Positions 35,033 through 45,188 of a DNA stretch of 51,883 bases are shown piece by piece. The translations under genes and the position numbers were made by a program. The stretch comes from CAYWBW01 sp964456745 (lineage in GTDB: Bacteria; Patescibacteriota; Gracilibacteria; GCA-2401425; JAJOLG01): assembly GCA_964456745.1 (NCBI GenBank), contig CAYWBW010000014.1:1-51883 (forward strand), given 5' to 3'. Under the pieces are notes generated by a model. It ran no database searches and was not told the origin of the DNA. It saw only the letters and a list, made by a program, of their open reading frames with translations. The number at the start of each line of letters is the position of its first letter. Within the stretch, counting starts at the first letter, position 1.

Positions 35033-35785
35033 ATGAAAAACTCAAACCAAGACACTATCGGAAAAAAAGAAAAATCAAAAACATCATCATCGGAAACAAA
35101 AAAAGAAATAAAAATTAAAACAAAAGTTCTTATGAAAAGTTCAAAAGAAAAACAAAAAGAAGAATGTATCTCAAAATCAGATACAGAAAACAAAAACAAA
35201 GAAGTAGATGCAGGCTCTAATACTAGTACAGAGCTTGTATCTAAGCTTAAGGAAGGATTTTCTTACTGATGCACAATTCAAGAAGCTTGTTTACATGCAG
35301 ATATCACAGTAAAGAAGTTTAATGAGATTATTAAAGACAATGAAGAACTTGATGAGGAATTTAAATTACTAAGATTTACTCCAAGTTTAGAAGCTAGGAA
35401 ATCACTTTTTACCTGAATCCAGTCAACACCAAAGATTGCTTTTGATTTTATAAAAGCAAAATTTACAGATGAATTTTGAGCTAATGAACATTGAGAAAAT
35501 ATTGATCTCGATATGAAGCCTGAGCAAGCTGATGAAATGATCAAGAATATCAAGGGATCAGATGAGTTTGAGGCTATTTATCAAGCAAGCCAAGAGGCAA
35601 ATAATAAAAATAAGAAAATCAATAAATTTCAAAAGATAAAATGAGATAAAGCTAAGGAAGATAGTATTGCAATTAAAAATAATGAGGAATCTGAGGAATC
35701 TGAAATAATTCTACTTGAGTCGCCTCAAATGAGGAGAGAAAGAGAGATAGCTAAAAAATATCCAAATCTTTATATTGCCTGATAA
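35033..35785 (+). CDS. Probable terminase small subunit
   Basis: The protein has 250 residues. The first 70 are lysine/serine/glutamate-rich and probably disordered. The core reads LKEGFSYGCTIQEACLHADI, then TVKKFNEIIKDNEELDEEF, an HTH typical of small terminase DNA-binding domains, then SLEARKSLFTGIQSTPKIAF and IKAKFTDEFGANEHGENI. It lies directly before a clear large terminase, which is the strongest support. Small terminase subunits recognise phage DNA and deliver it to TerL for packaging. The last codon before TAA is TGA. Confidence 0.75.
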
Positions 35786-35806
35786 TCAAAATTATCAAGC
35801 ATTTTT
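35777..35806 (+). terminator. Weak hairpin after the small terminase gene
   Basis: TGATAAT (35780-35786) pairs with ATTATCA (35791-35797) around CAAA, followed after AGCA by five T. The stop codon of the small terminase gene is in the stem. It may lower expression of the downstream genes rather than end transcription. Confidence 0.4.
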
Positions 35807-35840
35807 ATATATATTTTACTAATAATTTAATCTATAAACT

Positions 35841-37295
35841 ATGATTTATAAAAATTTTACACCATTGGCAAGGACACTAGCAGAAAACGATTTAATTCAT
35901 TATTCAACACTAATTGACAGAAGATATAAAGCAAATTGGCATCACAAAATTGTCGCTAAGAAACTACAAGAAGTAGAGGAGGGCAAAATTAAAAGGCTAA
36001 TGATAAATATGCCTCCTCGCTTTGGCAAGTCATATCTTGCATCTATATTATTTCCCTCATGGTATCTATGAAGACATCCTGACAAGAACGTCATGATTAC
36101 ATCATATTCGGCATCTCTATCGGAAACTTTCTCAAGACAATCAAGAAATTTACTTCTCGATAATAATTATCAAAAAGTATTCAATACTCGTTTATCAGAT
36201 GACTCAAAATCAGTTAAAGATTGGTGAACAAGGCAATGATGAAAATTTATAGCCTCATGAGTATGATGAGCTATCACATGAAAAGGCTTTAACATCGGAA
36301 TAATTGATGACCCAGTATCCAACAGAGAGGAGGCAGAATCTGAGATTATATCTCAAAATGTTTGGGATTGGTACACCTCTACATTCTTTACTAGACAGGA
36401 AGCAGATGCGGCTATTATAGTGATTATGACAAGATGGCATGAAGATGATTTGAGTTGAAGATTACTTGCAAGGCAAGAAGAGTTAGAAAAAAAACGTATT
36501 GAAACTGAAAAATGGGAAATATTGAATTTTCCTGCAATTGCTACGGATTATGAGTCTTTTAGAGATATTTGAGAATCGTTATGGGAGGATAAATACAGTA
36601 CTCCATATTTAGAAACAGTGAGATCAGAGATATGACTTAGGGATTTTGAAGCATTGTATCAACAAAACCCAGTGCCTATTGATACCTGAGATTTCACAAG
36701 AGATATGTTCAAGTATTATGATTATGTTGATAAATCAAAACTAGAGATCATAACATTTGTTGATCCTGCAATAAGTCAAAAGCAAACTGCTGATTACACT
36801 GCAATTGTTACTGTTTGAATTGATGTTGATGACTGAAACAAGATTTATGTACTTGATTATGTCCAAAAAAGACTGTCTGTTATTTGAATAATAGATCATC
36901 TATTTGATGTGGTCAGAGAATATGAGCCATCTGTTGTATGAATAGAGTCTGCTTCCACGCAAGGGTATTTAATACAAGAGATAGAAAAACAAATGGAGCT
37001 TAGAGATAGAATCTTTAAATTAGAATGTGTAATTCCGAGCTCAGAAAAAGAAGCAAGAATTAGATCAAGCTTGCAGGCAAGATATTCAATATGAAAGATA
37101 TACCACAAGAGATCAATCATGGAAGAATTGGAAAAAGAATTGCTTAAATTTCCTAGTTGAAAACATGACGATATTATTGATGCCTTAGCTTATTGAGTAA
37201 GTATGCTAAAAGTTCAGAATAATATTCAGATGAGAAGATTTAAAACTGGTGGCGTTTATTTCAATAAAGATATTCAAGAATTTGATTGCTACTAA
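35841..37295 (+). CDS. terL: Terminase large subunit (packaging ATPase and nuclease)
   Basis: The protein has 484 residues, usual for the family. The P-loop region MPPRFGKS has Gly62-Lys63-Ser64. The Walker B-like strand is GIIDDPVSNREEAES, followed by the coupling motif TRWHEDDLSGRLL. The RNase-H-like nuclease domain has Asp308 in FVDPAISQKQTADYTAI, Glu in VVGIESASTQGY, and HDDIIDALAYG (His442-Asp444, Asp447). TerL drives DNA into a procapsid and cuts it. Here there is no procapsid or portal gene beside it, so packaging would need a helper phage. Many glycines are TGA, so the packaging enzyme would not be made under the standard code. Confidence 0.94.
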
Positions 37296-37359
37296 AAACA
37301 AAAACTTTAAATAAAAATAAATAACCTAATAAAAATGGAAAATAAAAAATAAATACAAT

Positions 37360-40149
37360 TTGGAAAAACTAAAAGATATCTCAATAAAAGAGCTTTCTAC
37401 AAGTATTTGAATTAAATCTAAATGAGATAAATGAAACTATGAGTGTTTCTGATCTGAGCATAAGAATCAATTAATCAGACCGTCTCTGAGCGTGAATGAG
37501 TTAAAGTGATTCTATTGCTTCAAAGCCTGCTGAGTTAAATGATCTAATGCAATTGATCTTTATATGCAATTTCATAATTGTGACTTCCTAGAAGCCTGTA
37601 ATCAGCTATCAAGAACATATAATATTCCAACTCTTGTAAATAATAAGATAGTTAAACCAAAATCTCCAAAATATGAAGATTTATTGAAACTTGAAAATCA
37701 ACTCAAATATTCAGATAACTTCATTAATGATAAAGCTTTGGACTCAAGAAAAGCCAAATTAATACTTCAGAGCAGATGAATATCTTGAGATTCGCTTAAG
37801 CAAATGAAAGTATGACTAATCAATAGTTTTTTTGTATCAAGAATTGAAAGGTACAACAAAGAACATTGAACAAATCATAATACTAATCTATCTGTCCTAT
37901 CATTTCCAATGTATGACGAGGATTACAAGTTTATCTGACTGAAAATCAGGTTCTTTCCTGCTGATTTAGAGAAATTACCGAAAGACTTATACTTGCCTAA
38001 ATCAATGTCTATAAAATGATGAAATAACTGATTGCTTTATGATCCTGAAACAATTAAAGAATCAAAAGAAATTTATTTAGCAGAATGAGAAATTGACTGA
38101 TTATCGCTTATAGAACTTGGATATAAGAATATAGTTATCAATTTGTGATGAGTTTCAAGTTGCATGAAAATGATAAAGAATCTATGCAAAGATAAAACCA
38201 TTATTTGTTTGTATGATAACGATAAGGCATGAAATGAAGCGTCTGTAAAATTATCACAAGTTTTGAATAGAAAAATTAGACGAGTAAATTTACCAATAGC
38301 AGATTGAGCAAAATCAGTTGATATAAATAATAAGATCAGTGAATGATGGAGTAAAGATGATTTTGATAAGGCAATAAAGAAATTTGAATATATTTGACCT
38401 GATAAGGTTGAGTACTCAGAAGATGATCAGTTTAATGATGCAGATGATGATAAATCAGCTTCAAAGGCTGATAAAATTCTTAAACTGATTCTTGATTCTA
38501 AAGATATCAAGTTATTTCATAATGAAATAAATGAAACCTATGCTCAAATAAAACTCAAATGAGTATTTCAAATATATCTATGCAAAAGCAGGCAATTTGA
38601 AATATATCTATCATCACTATTTTGGAACAAATATAAAACCACTGTAAGATCTGATGATGTCAGAAATGCACTTGCTGTAATAGAATCCGAAGCATTACAT
38701 AATTGAGAAGAGTGCAAATTATCAAATAGAATAGCATGAGCAGGTAATAGTATTTATTACGATTTAGCAGATAAGAAGAATGGCTGTATTGAAATTAATC
38801 AAAACTGATGGAAATTATCTGAAGAGTGATTGATTCTATTCAGGAGATATAATCATCAAAAGGCACAAGCTATGCCAATGACTACCTGATGAGATATTAA
38901 CAAAGTATTTAATTATTTGAATTTTAAGCATAAAGAACATGAATTATTATTTTTAGTTTATTTGGTGTCATTGTTTATTCCATCTATACCACATCCCATT
39001 ATTGTATTCTATTGAAGTAAGTGAGCATCAAAAAGCACTTCATCTAAAATAATCAGAAAAATTGTAGATCCATCTATACTTGAATTAGTTTCATTGCCTA
39101 CAAGTAATAATGAACTTACTCAAGTCTTAGATCACAATTGGATAATTCCATTTGATAACCTGTCAAAAATATCTCAAATACAAGCCGATACTTTGTGTAG
39201 GAGTGTAACCTGAGAGGGGTTTTCAAAACGAGCCTTATTTACTGATAATGATGATGTAATATATTCATTCAAGAGGTGTATTATTATGAATTGAATTAAT
39301 TTATCTTCTACGAAATCAGATTTACTTGATAGATCGCTAATATTTGAACTTGATAAAATAGACAAAGATAAAAGAAAGTCGGAAAGAACTATTTGGAAAG
39401 ACTTCAAAAAAGATCTTCCAATAATTCTCTGATGAATATTTGATTCACTTGTTAAAACATTGGCTATTTATCCTACAATTAAACTTAAAGTTCTGCCTAG
39501 AATGGCTGATTTCGCTGAGTGGGGATGTGCAATTGCTAAAAGCATTTGAATTAAGATTGAGGACTTTTTAAGTGCTTATGACAATAATATCCAAGAGCAA
39601 AATTATGAAGTAGTCCAAGATGATATTGTTGCTAGTACAATTATTGCATTTATGAAGAATAAGACTGAGTGGCAGTGAACTCCAAGTCAGCTTCTTAAGG
39701 AGTTTGATCAAATACTATTTGTTATGAATAAAACTGCACCTGCAAGTTTTCCAAAAACAGCTCAGGCATTATCAAGATCAATTAGCTGAGTATCTTCAAA
39801 TCTATCTGATATATGAATATTAACTGATAAATGAAAAAATTCTGATTGAAATAGATACATCAAATTCTACAAGCAAGAAAATATTGCGTCAAATGCGTCC
39901 AAAACTCAGGAAGCAAGTGTAGAAGCTGTAAAACTCATTGACGAGACTGTGGACGCTAAAATAATTGCGTCAACAGATGCGACAGGTGAAAAAGAGCTTA
40001 AAGATAGCAATAAATTAACTCTGGACGCAATTGACGATAAAAATACACACCTGAATAAGTGAAGATTTAAAAAGCAAGAAAAGAATGCTTGAGAAATTAC
40101 TTTAGATGAAAAAAGTAAATTAGCTGAAGAGGTGTTTAATTGAATGTAA
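37360..40149 (+). CDS. Primase-helicase (CHC2 zinc finger, TOPRIM, AAA+-like)
   Basis: The protein has 929 residues. The N-terminal CHC2 zinc finger has Cys29, His34, Cys53 and Cys57. The TOPRIM catalytic domain has AEGEIDG (Glu242) and LYDNDKAGN (Asp286, Asp288). A C-terminal P-loop ATPase domain has YGSKGASKST (Lys558) and a Walker B-like WIIPFDNLSK, with NGINLSSTKSDLLDRS as sensor-like segment. It combines priming and helicase or loader roles for replication of the element. The start is TTG at 37360: an in-frame TAA is at 37330 and no ATG is available. An earlier ATG (37335) opens only a 5-codon peptide in another frame. The segment 39884-40036 carries repeated GCGTC/GACGC sequences. Confidence 0.9.
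39884..40036 (+). repeat. Iteron-like cluster of GCGTC/GACGC sites inside the primase gene
   Basis: TTGCGTC occurs at 39884 and 39965, TGCGTCC at 39894, GGACGC at 39951 and 40023, and the 19-bp motif complement at 40018-40036. GC-rich pentamers at this density are striking in this AT-rich element. The encoded residues are a low-complexity linker (NIASNAS..TVDAKIIASTDATG), so the DNA may be under selection for itself. It is possibly a replication or recombination site. Confidence 0.55.
40018..40036 (-). repeat. 19-bp repeat, right copy
   Basis: It is the exact reverse complement of 30005-30023. It lies in the last part of the primase gene. Confidence 0.85.
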
Positions 40150-40163
40150 TTAGAATTAGGAGA

Positions 40164-40346
40164 ATGAGCAAGGCAATAGAATTAAAGGCAAATAGAGATG
40201 ATCGTATTTTAAATATAATGAAAAAACATATTTGAAATAAGGGCTTATCTGACAAGAAACTAATGAAAATCTGAAACTCTCTATTTGCCATTGGTAATAT
40301 GTGCTTTGATTCTTATGTAAAAGCAAAAAATAACTTGAAAAAATAA
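40164..40346 (+). CDS. Small hypothetical protein with strong ribosome-binding site
   Basis: The protein has 60 residues: MSKAIELKANRDDRILNIMK, then NKGLSDKKLMKIGNSLFAIG. Basic and helical, unknown. A clear Shine-Dalgarno TAGGAG sits 4 bp before the ATG, which is stronger than the sites I could see for most neighbours. It lies between the primase and repressor genes and could be a regulator. Confidence 0.6.
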
Positions 40347-40386
40347 ATCATATCTATTATATTAATGTCAAGCTAACTTTACAGCA

Positions 40387-40590
40387 ATGAAACTTATTAT
40401 AAATTTGAAAAATATTCTTGAAAAAAAGAAAATGACAACAGTTGAACTATCAGAGATTACATGATTAAGCAGACAGCAAATATCAACAATTAAGAATTGA
40501 AAATCTAAAAGAATTGAACTCACTACTATTCATAAACTCATGAAAGCATTCAAGTGTACTCCAAACGACTTATTCAAAGTAATTGATTAA
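40387..40590 (+). CDS. Cro/C1-family HTH repressor
   Basis: The protein has 67 residues. The HTH_3 fold is nearly the whole protein: ILEKKKMTTVELSEITGLSR, then QQISTIKNGKSKRIELTTIH and KLMKAFKCTPNDLFKVID. It is the minimal single-domain form, as in Cro. It lies just before the recombinase, so it may control integration or lysogeny-like maintenance. Confidence 0.9.
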
Positions 40591-40600
40591 TCTAAATCCT

Positions 40601-42312
40601 ATGAAACAAAAAACAGCAGTAATTTATTGTCGAGCAAGCACAAGCAAACAAGGACAACAGTGAGAAACACTTGAGAATCAAGAAGAAGCTTGTTTAAGCC
40701 ATTGTAATAGCAATGACATTAAACCTGTTAAGTTTTTTAGAGAGCAGTTTACTTGAACTAAAAGCAAAAGACCAAAGCTAATTGAAATGCTTGAGTATAT
40801 AAAAAAATCAAAAGAACAAGTATCTTTTTGCGTAATTCATAAGATTGATAGATGAACAAGGTGAGGAGTTGTTTGATATGAAAACCTAAAAAAGGAACTC
40901 AAAAACTCTGAGTACAACTAAAAGATACTCATTGAATTATACAAGATGATATTAATGTAATAGATGTAGAATGAGTTGATACTTCTAATTATGACTGGGC
41001 AATAGAAAACCCATGAAAATATGCAGAAAATACACTTGCAATTATTGCTGAAGATGAAAGAAAGAAAATTCTACAAAGAATAATTGGGCAAGAAATTCGC
41101 AATGCAAAGAGGTGATACCAAGTAAGAGAGTCAAATTATTGATTTCAAAATGAAACTATTATTGATGAAAATTGAAAGAAGAAAAAAATCCAAGTAGAGA
41201 ATCCAGAGGAATCAATATTTATGAAAAAGATGTATGAACTCAAAATAAACTGATATAGCGATATGCAGATATGTAATGAAATTAATTCTATGTGATACAT
41301 ATCAAGAACAAAAAATAGATAGAATGCAGATAAAACTAAAATTATTTGAGTTATTTGATGAGTTAAGCTTTATCCTCAAAGAATATATGATTTACTCACA
41401 AATCCAATCTATGCAGGAATAAGAATTGAAAAATGGACTTGAAATAAGCCAGTCAAAACACCTTATCCATGACTTATAAGTATTGAATTATGGAATAAAG
41501 CAAATCATTGACGAAAGAAGATTGTAGAAATGGAAGATTGAGAAATTAGAATTTTACACTGAAAAGAGCTTACGGAAGAAAAAATGATCAAAAAAAGAAA
41601 AAACTACAATCCTGATTATCCTTTTTCAAGAGTAATGCAATGTCCAATATGCTGAAAACATCTAACACCAAATAAATCACGATCTAAAACTTGAAGATAT
41701 TATCATTATTATCAGTGCAACTGAAAGCCATCAGCTAGGCATAAAAACTATAAAGTTGACCAAAATGAACTAAATTCAATTGTTGCAAATTATATCAAAT
41801 CAATAAAGCCTGATCAGAAGATTGTAGATTGCTACAATGATATTTTGGATTACATGCTTGAAATACGAGAGAAAGAAATAAAAGAAACAAGCGATAGAAA
41901 GACTGCTGAGATCATAAATTTAAAGAGAAAACACAGGACTGTGCTTGATAATATTGATAAATACTCAGAATACCCTGAAATACTTGAATCTAAAAACAAA
42001 GAATTAGAAGATATGAAAATTGAAATTACATATTTAGAGAATAATTTCTGAAATGATAAAAATACTTTCAATAAAGAGGAATTTAAGCAAATATCAAATA
42101 TTGCAATCACACACCTAGACAAATTGGCTATGAAAAGAGAAAAACCTGAACTTATACAGTTAGTATTTTGAATGATATTTGAAGATAAGCCTACTTACGA
42201 AGAAATAAAGTCTCACACCCCTAAGCTATTTCCATTATTCTCATCAGAAAGCCAAATTGAAGTACAGAAATTTTTAAAAAAATGAGAATCAACGTCTTGG
42301 TATTCCCAGTAG
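40601..42312 (+). pseudogene. Large serine recombinase, frameshifted and with an internal TAG
   Basis: The start encodes a resolvase domain (AVIYCRASTSKQGQQ with catalytic Ser13, then EQFTGTKSKRPKL, and IHKIDRGTR). The frame then breaks at a run of five A at 40901-40905; one more A would restore it. The -1 frame continues GVQLKDTHGIIQDDIN, then DWAIENPGKYAENTLAII, the recombinase domain, and a zinc ribbon (CPICGKHLTP and YQCNGKPS) followed by a long coiled coil. A second defect is TAG at 41320-41322 after SRTKNR, within conserved context. The stop TAG at 42310 lies in tRNA-Arg. Large serine recombinases insert elements at attB sites; this copy should be inactive. Confidence 0.9.
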
Positions 42313-42371
42313 GAATCGAACCTACAACTACTCCTTAGGAGGGAGCTATTATACCGTTTAACTATGGGAAC
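42298..42371 (-). tRNA. tRNA-Arg (CCU)
   Basis: A 74-nt cloverleaf read on the minus strand. The acceptor GTTCCCA pairs with TGGGAAT, the anticodon stem GCTCC/GGAGT encloses loop CTCCTAA with CCT at 42337-42339, and the T arm is TGTAGGTTCGATTCCTACT; CCA is encoded. Its last 15 nt overlap the final codons of the recombinase gene on the opposite strand. Confidence 0.94.
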
Positions 42372-42584
42372 TAATAATTTATTTATACTTTAATTATATA
42401 TATAATGACGCAATAAAACTTTTTTGAAATAATTTTTGTAATTTTTAATTTTTAGAATTTTTAAAATAATTTCTAATTTGTAAATCAAAATTATATTTAT
42501 AAATTGCCATTTAATATTTATTTAAAAAAATTAAGAATTAAATTCATTAAACTAAAAAATTTTAATCACTTAACATTTTACAAC

Positions 42585-43097
42585 CTAAATCAATATATAA
42601 TACTCACTCTTATCAACAGGCAAAGAACTCACTTTAACATCTTCTACGGCTTGAGATTCTGAAAAAATTTCTTTTAACGCATCTGAATTTTCTCATCAAA
42701 AAATTATAATTCTTGGTTCAATTTTTCAAATTAAATTTTTCAAAAATTTAAGATCAGTTTCGCTTCAAACTGAAACAAGTAAAATATCAGTATCTGGCAT
42801 TTCATCTAAAAACTTATCTTTTAATTCGTTTATATTTTGAGGAATATGAGTAATGCTTGTTTTTCAAACATAAACATTAAATGAAACTAATCACTCAAGA
42901 TTTATTTCTATTCAGTTAATTCCTATTCCATTTGTTTCATATTCTCATGGCCAATCAAAAGACATATTTTTACACTTGGTTTTTTTTTCTTTCGAATGAG
43001 TTTCAAAATCTAAATTTTCTCAATCAGACTCAATCGCAAATTTTACATCCTTTTCTTGGATTAAAAATCATATTCAATTTCTTTTTAAACTAATCAT
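42585..43097 (-). CDS. Degenerate metallo-beta-lactamase-fold protein (COG2220-like)
   Basis: The protein has 170 residues. Motifs are FDWPGEYETNGIGING, then GKTSITHIPQNINELKDKFL, DTDILLVSVGSETD and PRIIIFGGEN. The PGEYE..G element and the DvLlvsVG strand occur in small MBL-fold proteins related to UlaG. The HxHxDH metal motif is missing, so it may not be a hydrolase. It is last in the ispG unit, 30 bp after the zinc-ribbon gene. The fold is inferred from motif order. Confidence 0.55.
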
Positions 43098-43127
43098 ATT
43101 TTATTTATTAATAATTATAATCTTTAA

Positions 43128-43430
43128 TTAATCATTTATCTTAAAATAATTTTTCACACTCATCTTTGATCACCTTACTACAGATATCTTGCAATTTGGG
43201 CAAATCGGAACAACTTTCTTTCATTTTCTAGCTCTTCACTCCTCCACCATATCTAACACATTTCTACAAACTTTACAAAAATAAACCAATCACTCTCAAG
43301 TATTTTCATCAGCTTCTCATTTTCAATCCTTATTTCAAAGTTCAGGAGCTTGATCTTCAACTACTGAAATAAAATCTATATCAGAATTTAACTCTCTTTT
43401 ACTTACTTTTTTGTTGTTAATTACAGACAT
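43128..43430 (-). CDS. Zinc-ribbon small protein
   Basis: The protein has 100 residues. After an acidic and glycine-rich start (ISVVEDQAPELGNKDGKGEA), it has two CxxC knuckles in FCKVCRN and ICPNCKIS, about 30 residues apart. The linker is basic (EEGRARKGKK). A rubredoxin-like or zinc-ribbon fold is likely; DNA/RNA binding or a metal-site scaffold are possible. It lies between ispG and the MBL-like gene and is probably co-transcribed. Confidence 0.65.
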
Positions 43431-43499
43431 TTAAATTGTTAATTTTTAGTTTAAATTATATAAAAAAAATTTATTAAATAATTTAAAATCACAATAACT

Positions 43500-44720
43500 C
43501 TATATTCTTTTTCTAAAATGTCTATCAAAATAATCTTCTATGATATTCATAAAATCATCTAATACATTATCTCAATTTAGATTTTTTAAAAAATCTCACT
43601 TTAAATAGACTGGCATCATCAAATCTTCTCACTTTCAAGGTAGGGATATTCATACATCAGCCATCTTTGCTTCTCATGGTCCATTTACTATGCATCACAT
43701 CACTGCAATCTTAGTGTTTTCAAAATCTTTATATTTCTTTTTCCATTTTATAATCCTATGTCATATCTGATCAGAAACATCTTTAGCTAGTCTTTGAAAT
43801 TTATCGGAAGCCGTTCTTCAGCATCAAGGACAAGATGTCACCATTGGTCTGAAATGCCTTAACCCCATTGACTGGAGCAAGTATTTGCAAACTTCAACTT
43901 CCAAACATCTTCAACTTCAAGGACTTGGAGTAATAGAAACTCTTATAGTATCTCACAATCATTTTTGCAACAAAACTCACAAAGCCGCACTACTTGCAGT
44001 AATTCATCAAGTCTCTCATCAGGCTTCTGTAAGTCAAAGATGAAGTGGGAAATCCGTTTTTTCAGATAATAAACTGTAAGCCATTATCATATCTTGAACA
44101 TCTGACATCTTAACAGATAAGACAATTTTATTTTTTGCTAATCAATACTTCATACTTAAATCTGCAGATATAAGTGCTGATTTGATCATAGTTTTCACAT
44201 AAACTTCTTTTGATTCCTTAGGATTTTTTAATTTTGAATTTTCTTCCATATTTTTATCAAGCAAATCTTGATCTAGTGATCAAGAATTTACTCATATTCG
44301 TACTGCTTTTTTGTATTTACAGGCAAGTTTTATAATCTTTTCAAAATTATCATCTCTCTTTGTTCATGTTCATACATTTCAAGGATTAATTCTATATTTT
44401 GAAAGCATGCTAGCCATATCTGGATATTTATCCAAAAGGATGTGTCAATTAAAATGAAAATCTCAAACAATAGGAATACTTATTCATTTTTTTCGCAATG
44501 CTTTTATTATAAATGGCACTGCTTTTGCAGCGTCTGAATCGTCAACAGTAATTCTTACAATTTCACTTCAAGCTAAAACAAGTTCAACAATCTGAGATAC
44601 AGTTCAGTTAATATCTGAAGTCTGAGTATTAGTCATTGATTGAATTCGAATTGGATTATTTCATCAAATTCAAATTCATCATACATCTACTTCTATAGTT
44701 TTTTTTCTTATTATTTTCAT
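43500..44720 (-). CDS. ispG: 4-hydroxy-3-methylbut-2-enyl-diphosphate synthase
   Basis: The protein has 406 residues. It makes HMBPP from MEcPP, the penultimate step of the MEP isoprenoid pathway, using a [4Fe-4S] cluster. The barrel part has IRIQSMTNTQTSDING, then IVRITVDDSDAAKAVPFI, VGDFHFNGHILL and RINPGNVG, and RIGVNSGSLDQDLL. The C-terminal cluster domain has TSCPGCGRTASDKF (two cysteines) and MGCIVNGPGEAKMADVG (third cysteine) plus glutamate, all as expected. In-frame TGA encodes many of the glycines, including those in NPGNVG. It heads the minus-strand group of three genes. No other MEP gene is in the window. Confidence 0.95.
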
Positions 44721-45018
44721 AAATTCTAAATATCAGATATAAACCTATATCAAGAGTGGTAATTAGTAAATTAGAAATTCGTAAAATAAGATTTACCCAC
44801 ATTATAAATATATGTCTAAAGATTATGACTTTTTTTCTTAAAGCTTTCATACTTGAGAACAAAAAAAGATAGATGCATTGTAACAATAATTTAAGTCACA
44901 TAAAAACGCTTATTCTAACCATTTTAAACTATTAAACTTAAATTTTGAGAATTTGACTATTTATTAAAGAACTATTAGTATCGGTGTAATGTAGAATAAG
45001 TTGTTTGAACTTATAAAC
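44721..45018. other. Divergent spacer between ispG and rny
   Basis: No gene; AT-rich with short poly-A and poly-T tracts. Promoters for ispG (minus) and the rny transcript (plus) should lie here. Confidence 0.5.
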
Positions 45019-45139
45019 TAAATAGATTTTCTCAGTTTTTAAAAAAAGTGAACTACTAGCGTAAAACTAGACCATTATCATAACCATTAGTGCAAAAATA
45101 TTATTCATCGAAATTAAAAAAACTCTGAGAATCTATTTA
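45019..45139 (+). ncRNA. Candidate structured leader RNA upstream of rny
   Basis: The left arm TAAATAGATTTTCTCAG with TTTTTAA (45019-45042) is complementary to the right arm TTAAAAAAACTCTGAG with AATCTATTTA (45115-45139), with small bulges, giving about 20 paired positions. Around 70 nt lie between, including CTAG..CTAG and ACCATTA..TAATGG-type short repeats. The right arm ends 50 bp before the rny ATG. A long-range stem of this size suggests a riboswitch-like or RNase Y autoregulatory leader, or an independent RNA. No known riboswitch motif was recognised. Confidence 0.45.
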
Positions 45140-45188
45140 TTAATAATTCAGCAATAGACTAAATATATAGATACTTAACAACAAAATT

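Larger units (their letters stand above)
29815..42312. mobile_element. Integrated phage-satellite-like element at tRNA-Arg(CCU)
   Basis: The right edge is clear: the serine recombinase gene ends inside the 3' end of tRNA-Arg. The genes in order are a NYN protein, a 50-residue protein, the 1065-residue protein, an excisionase-like protein, two small proteins, small and large terminase, primase-helicase, a small protein, a Cro-like repressor and the recombinase. There are no portal, capsid or tail genes, so it is a satellite or a decayed prophage. The left edge is uncertain; I place it near the promoter at 29.8 kb because housekeeping-like genes lie to the left. No second copy of the tRNA end was found. 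All genes use TGA for glycine, so the element is adapted to its host's code. Confidence 0.65.

Noticed and set aside
37335..37352. ATG at 37335 as primase start
   Set aside because: It is in another frame and reaches TAA after five codons.
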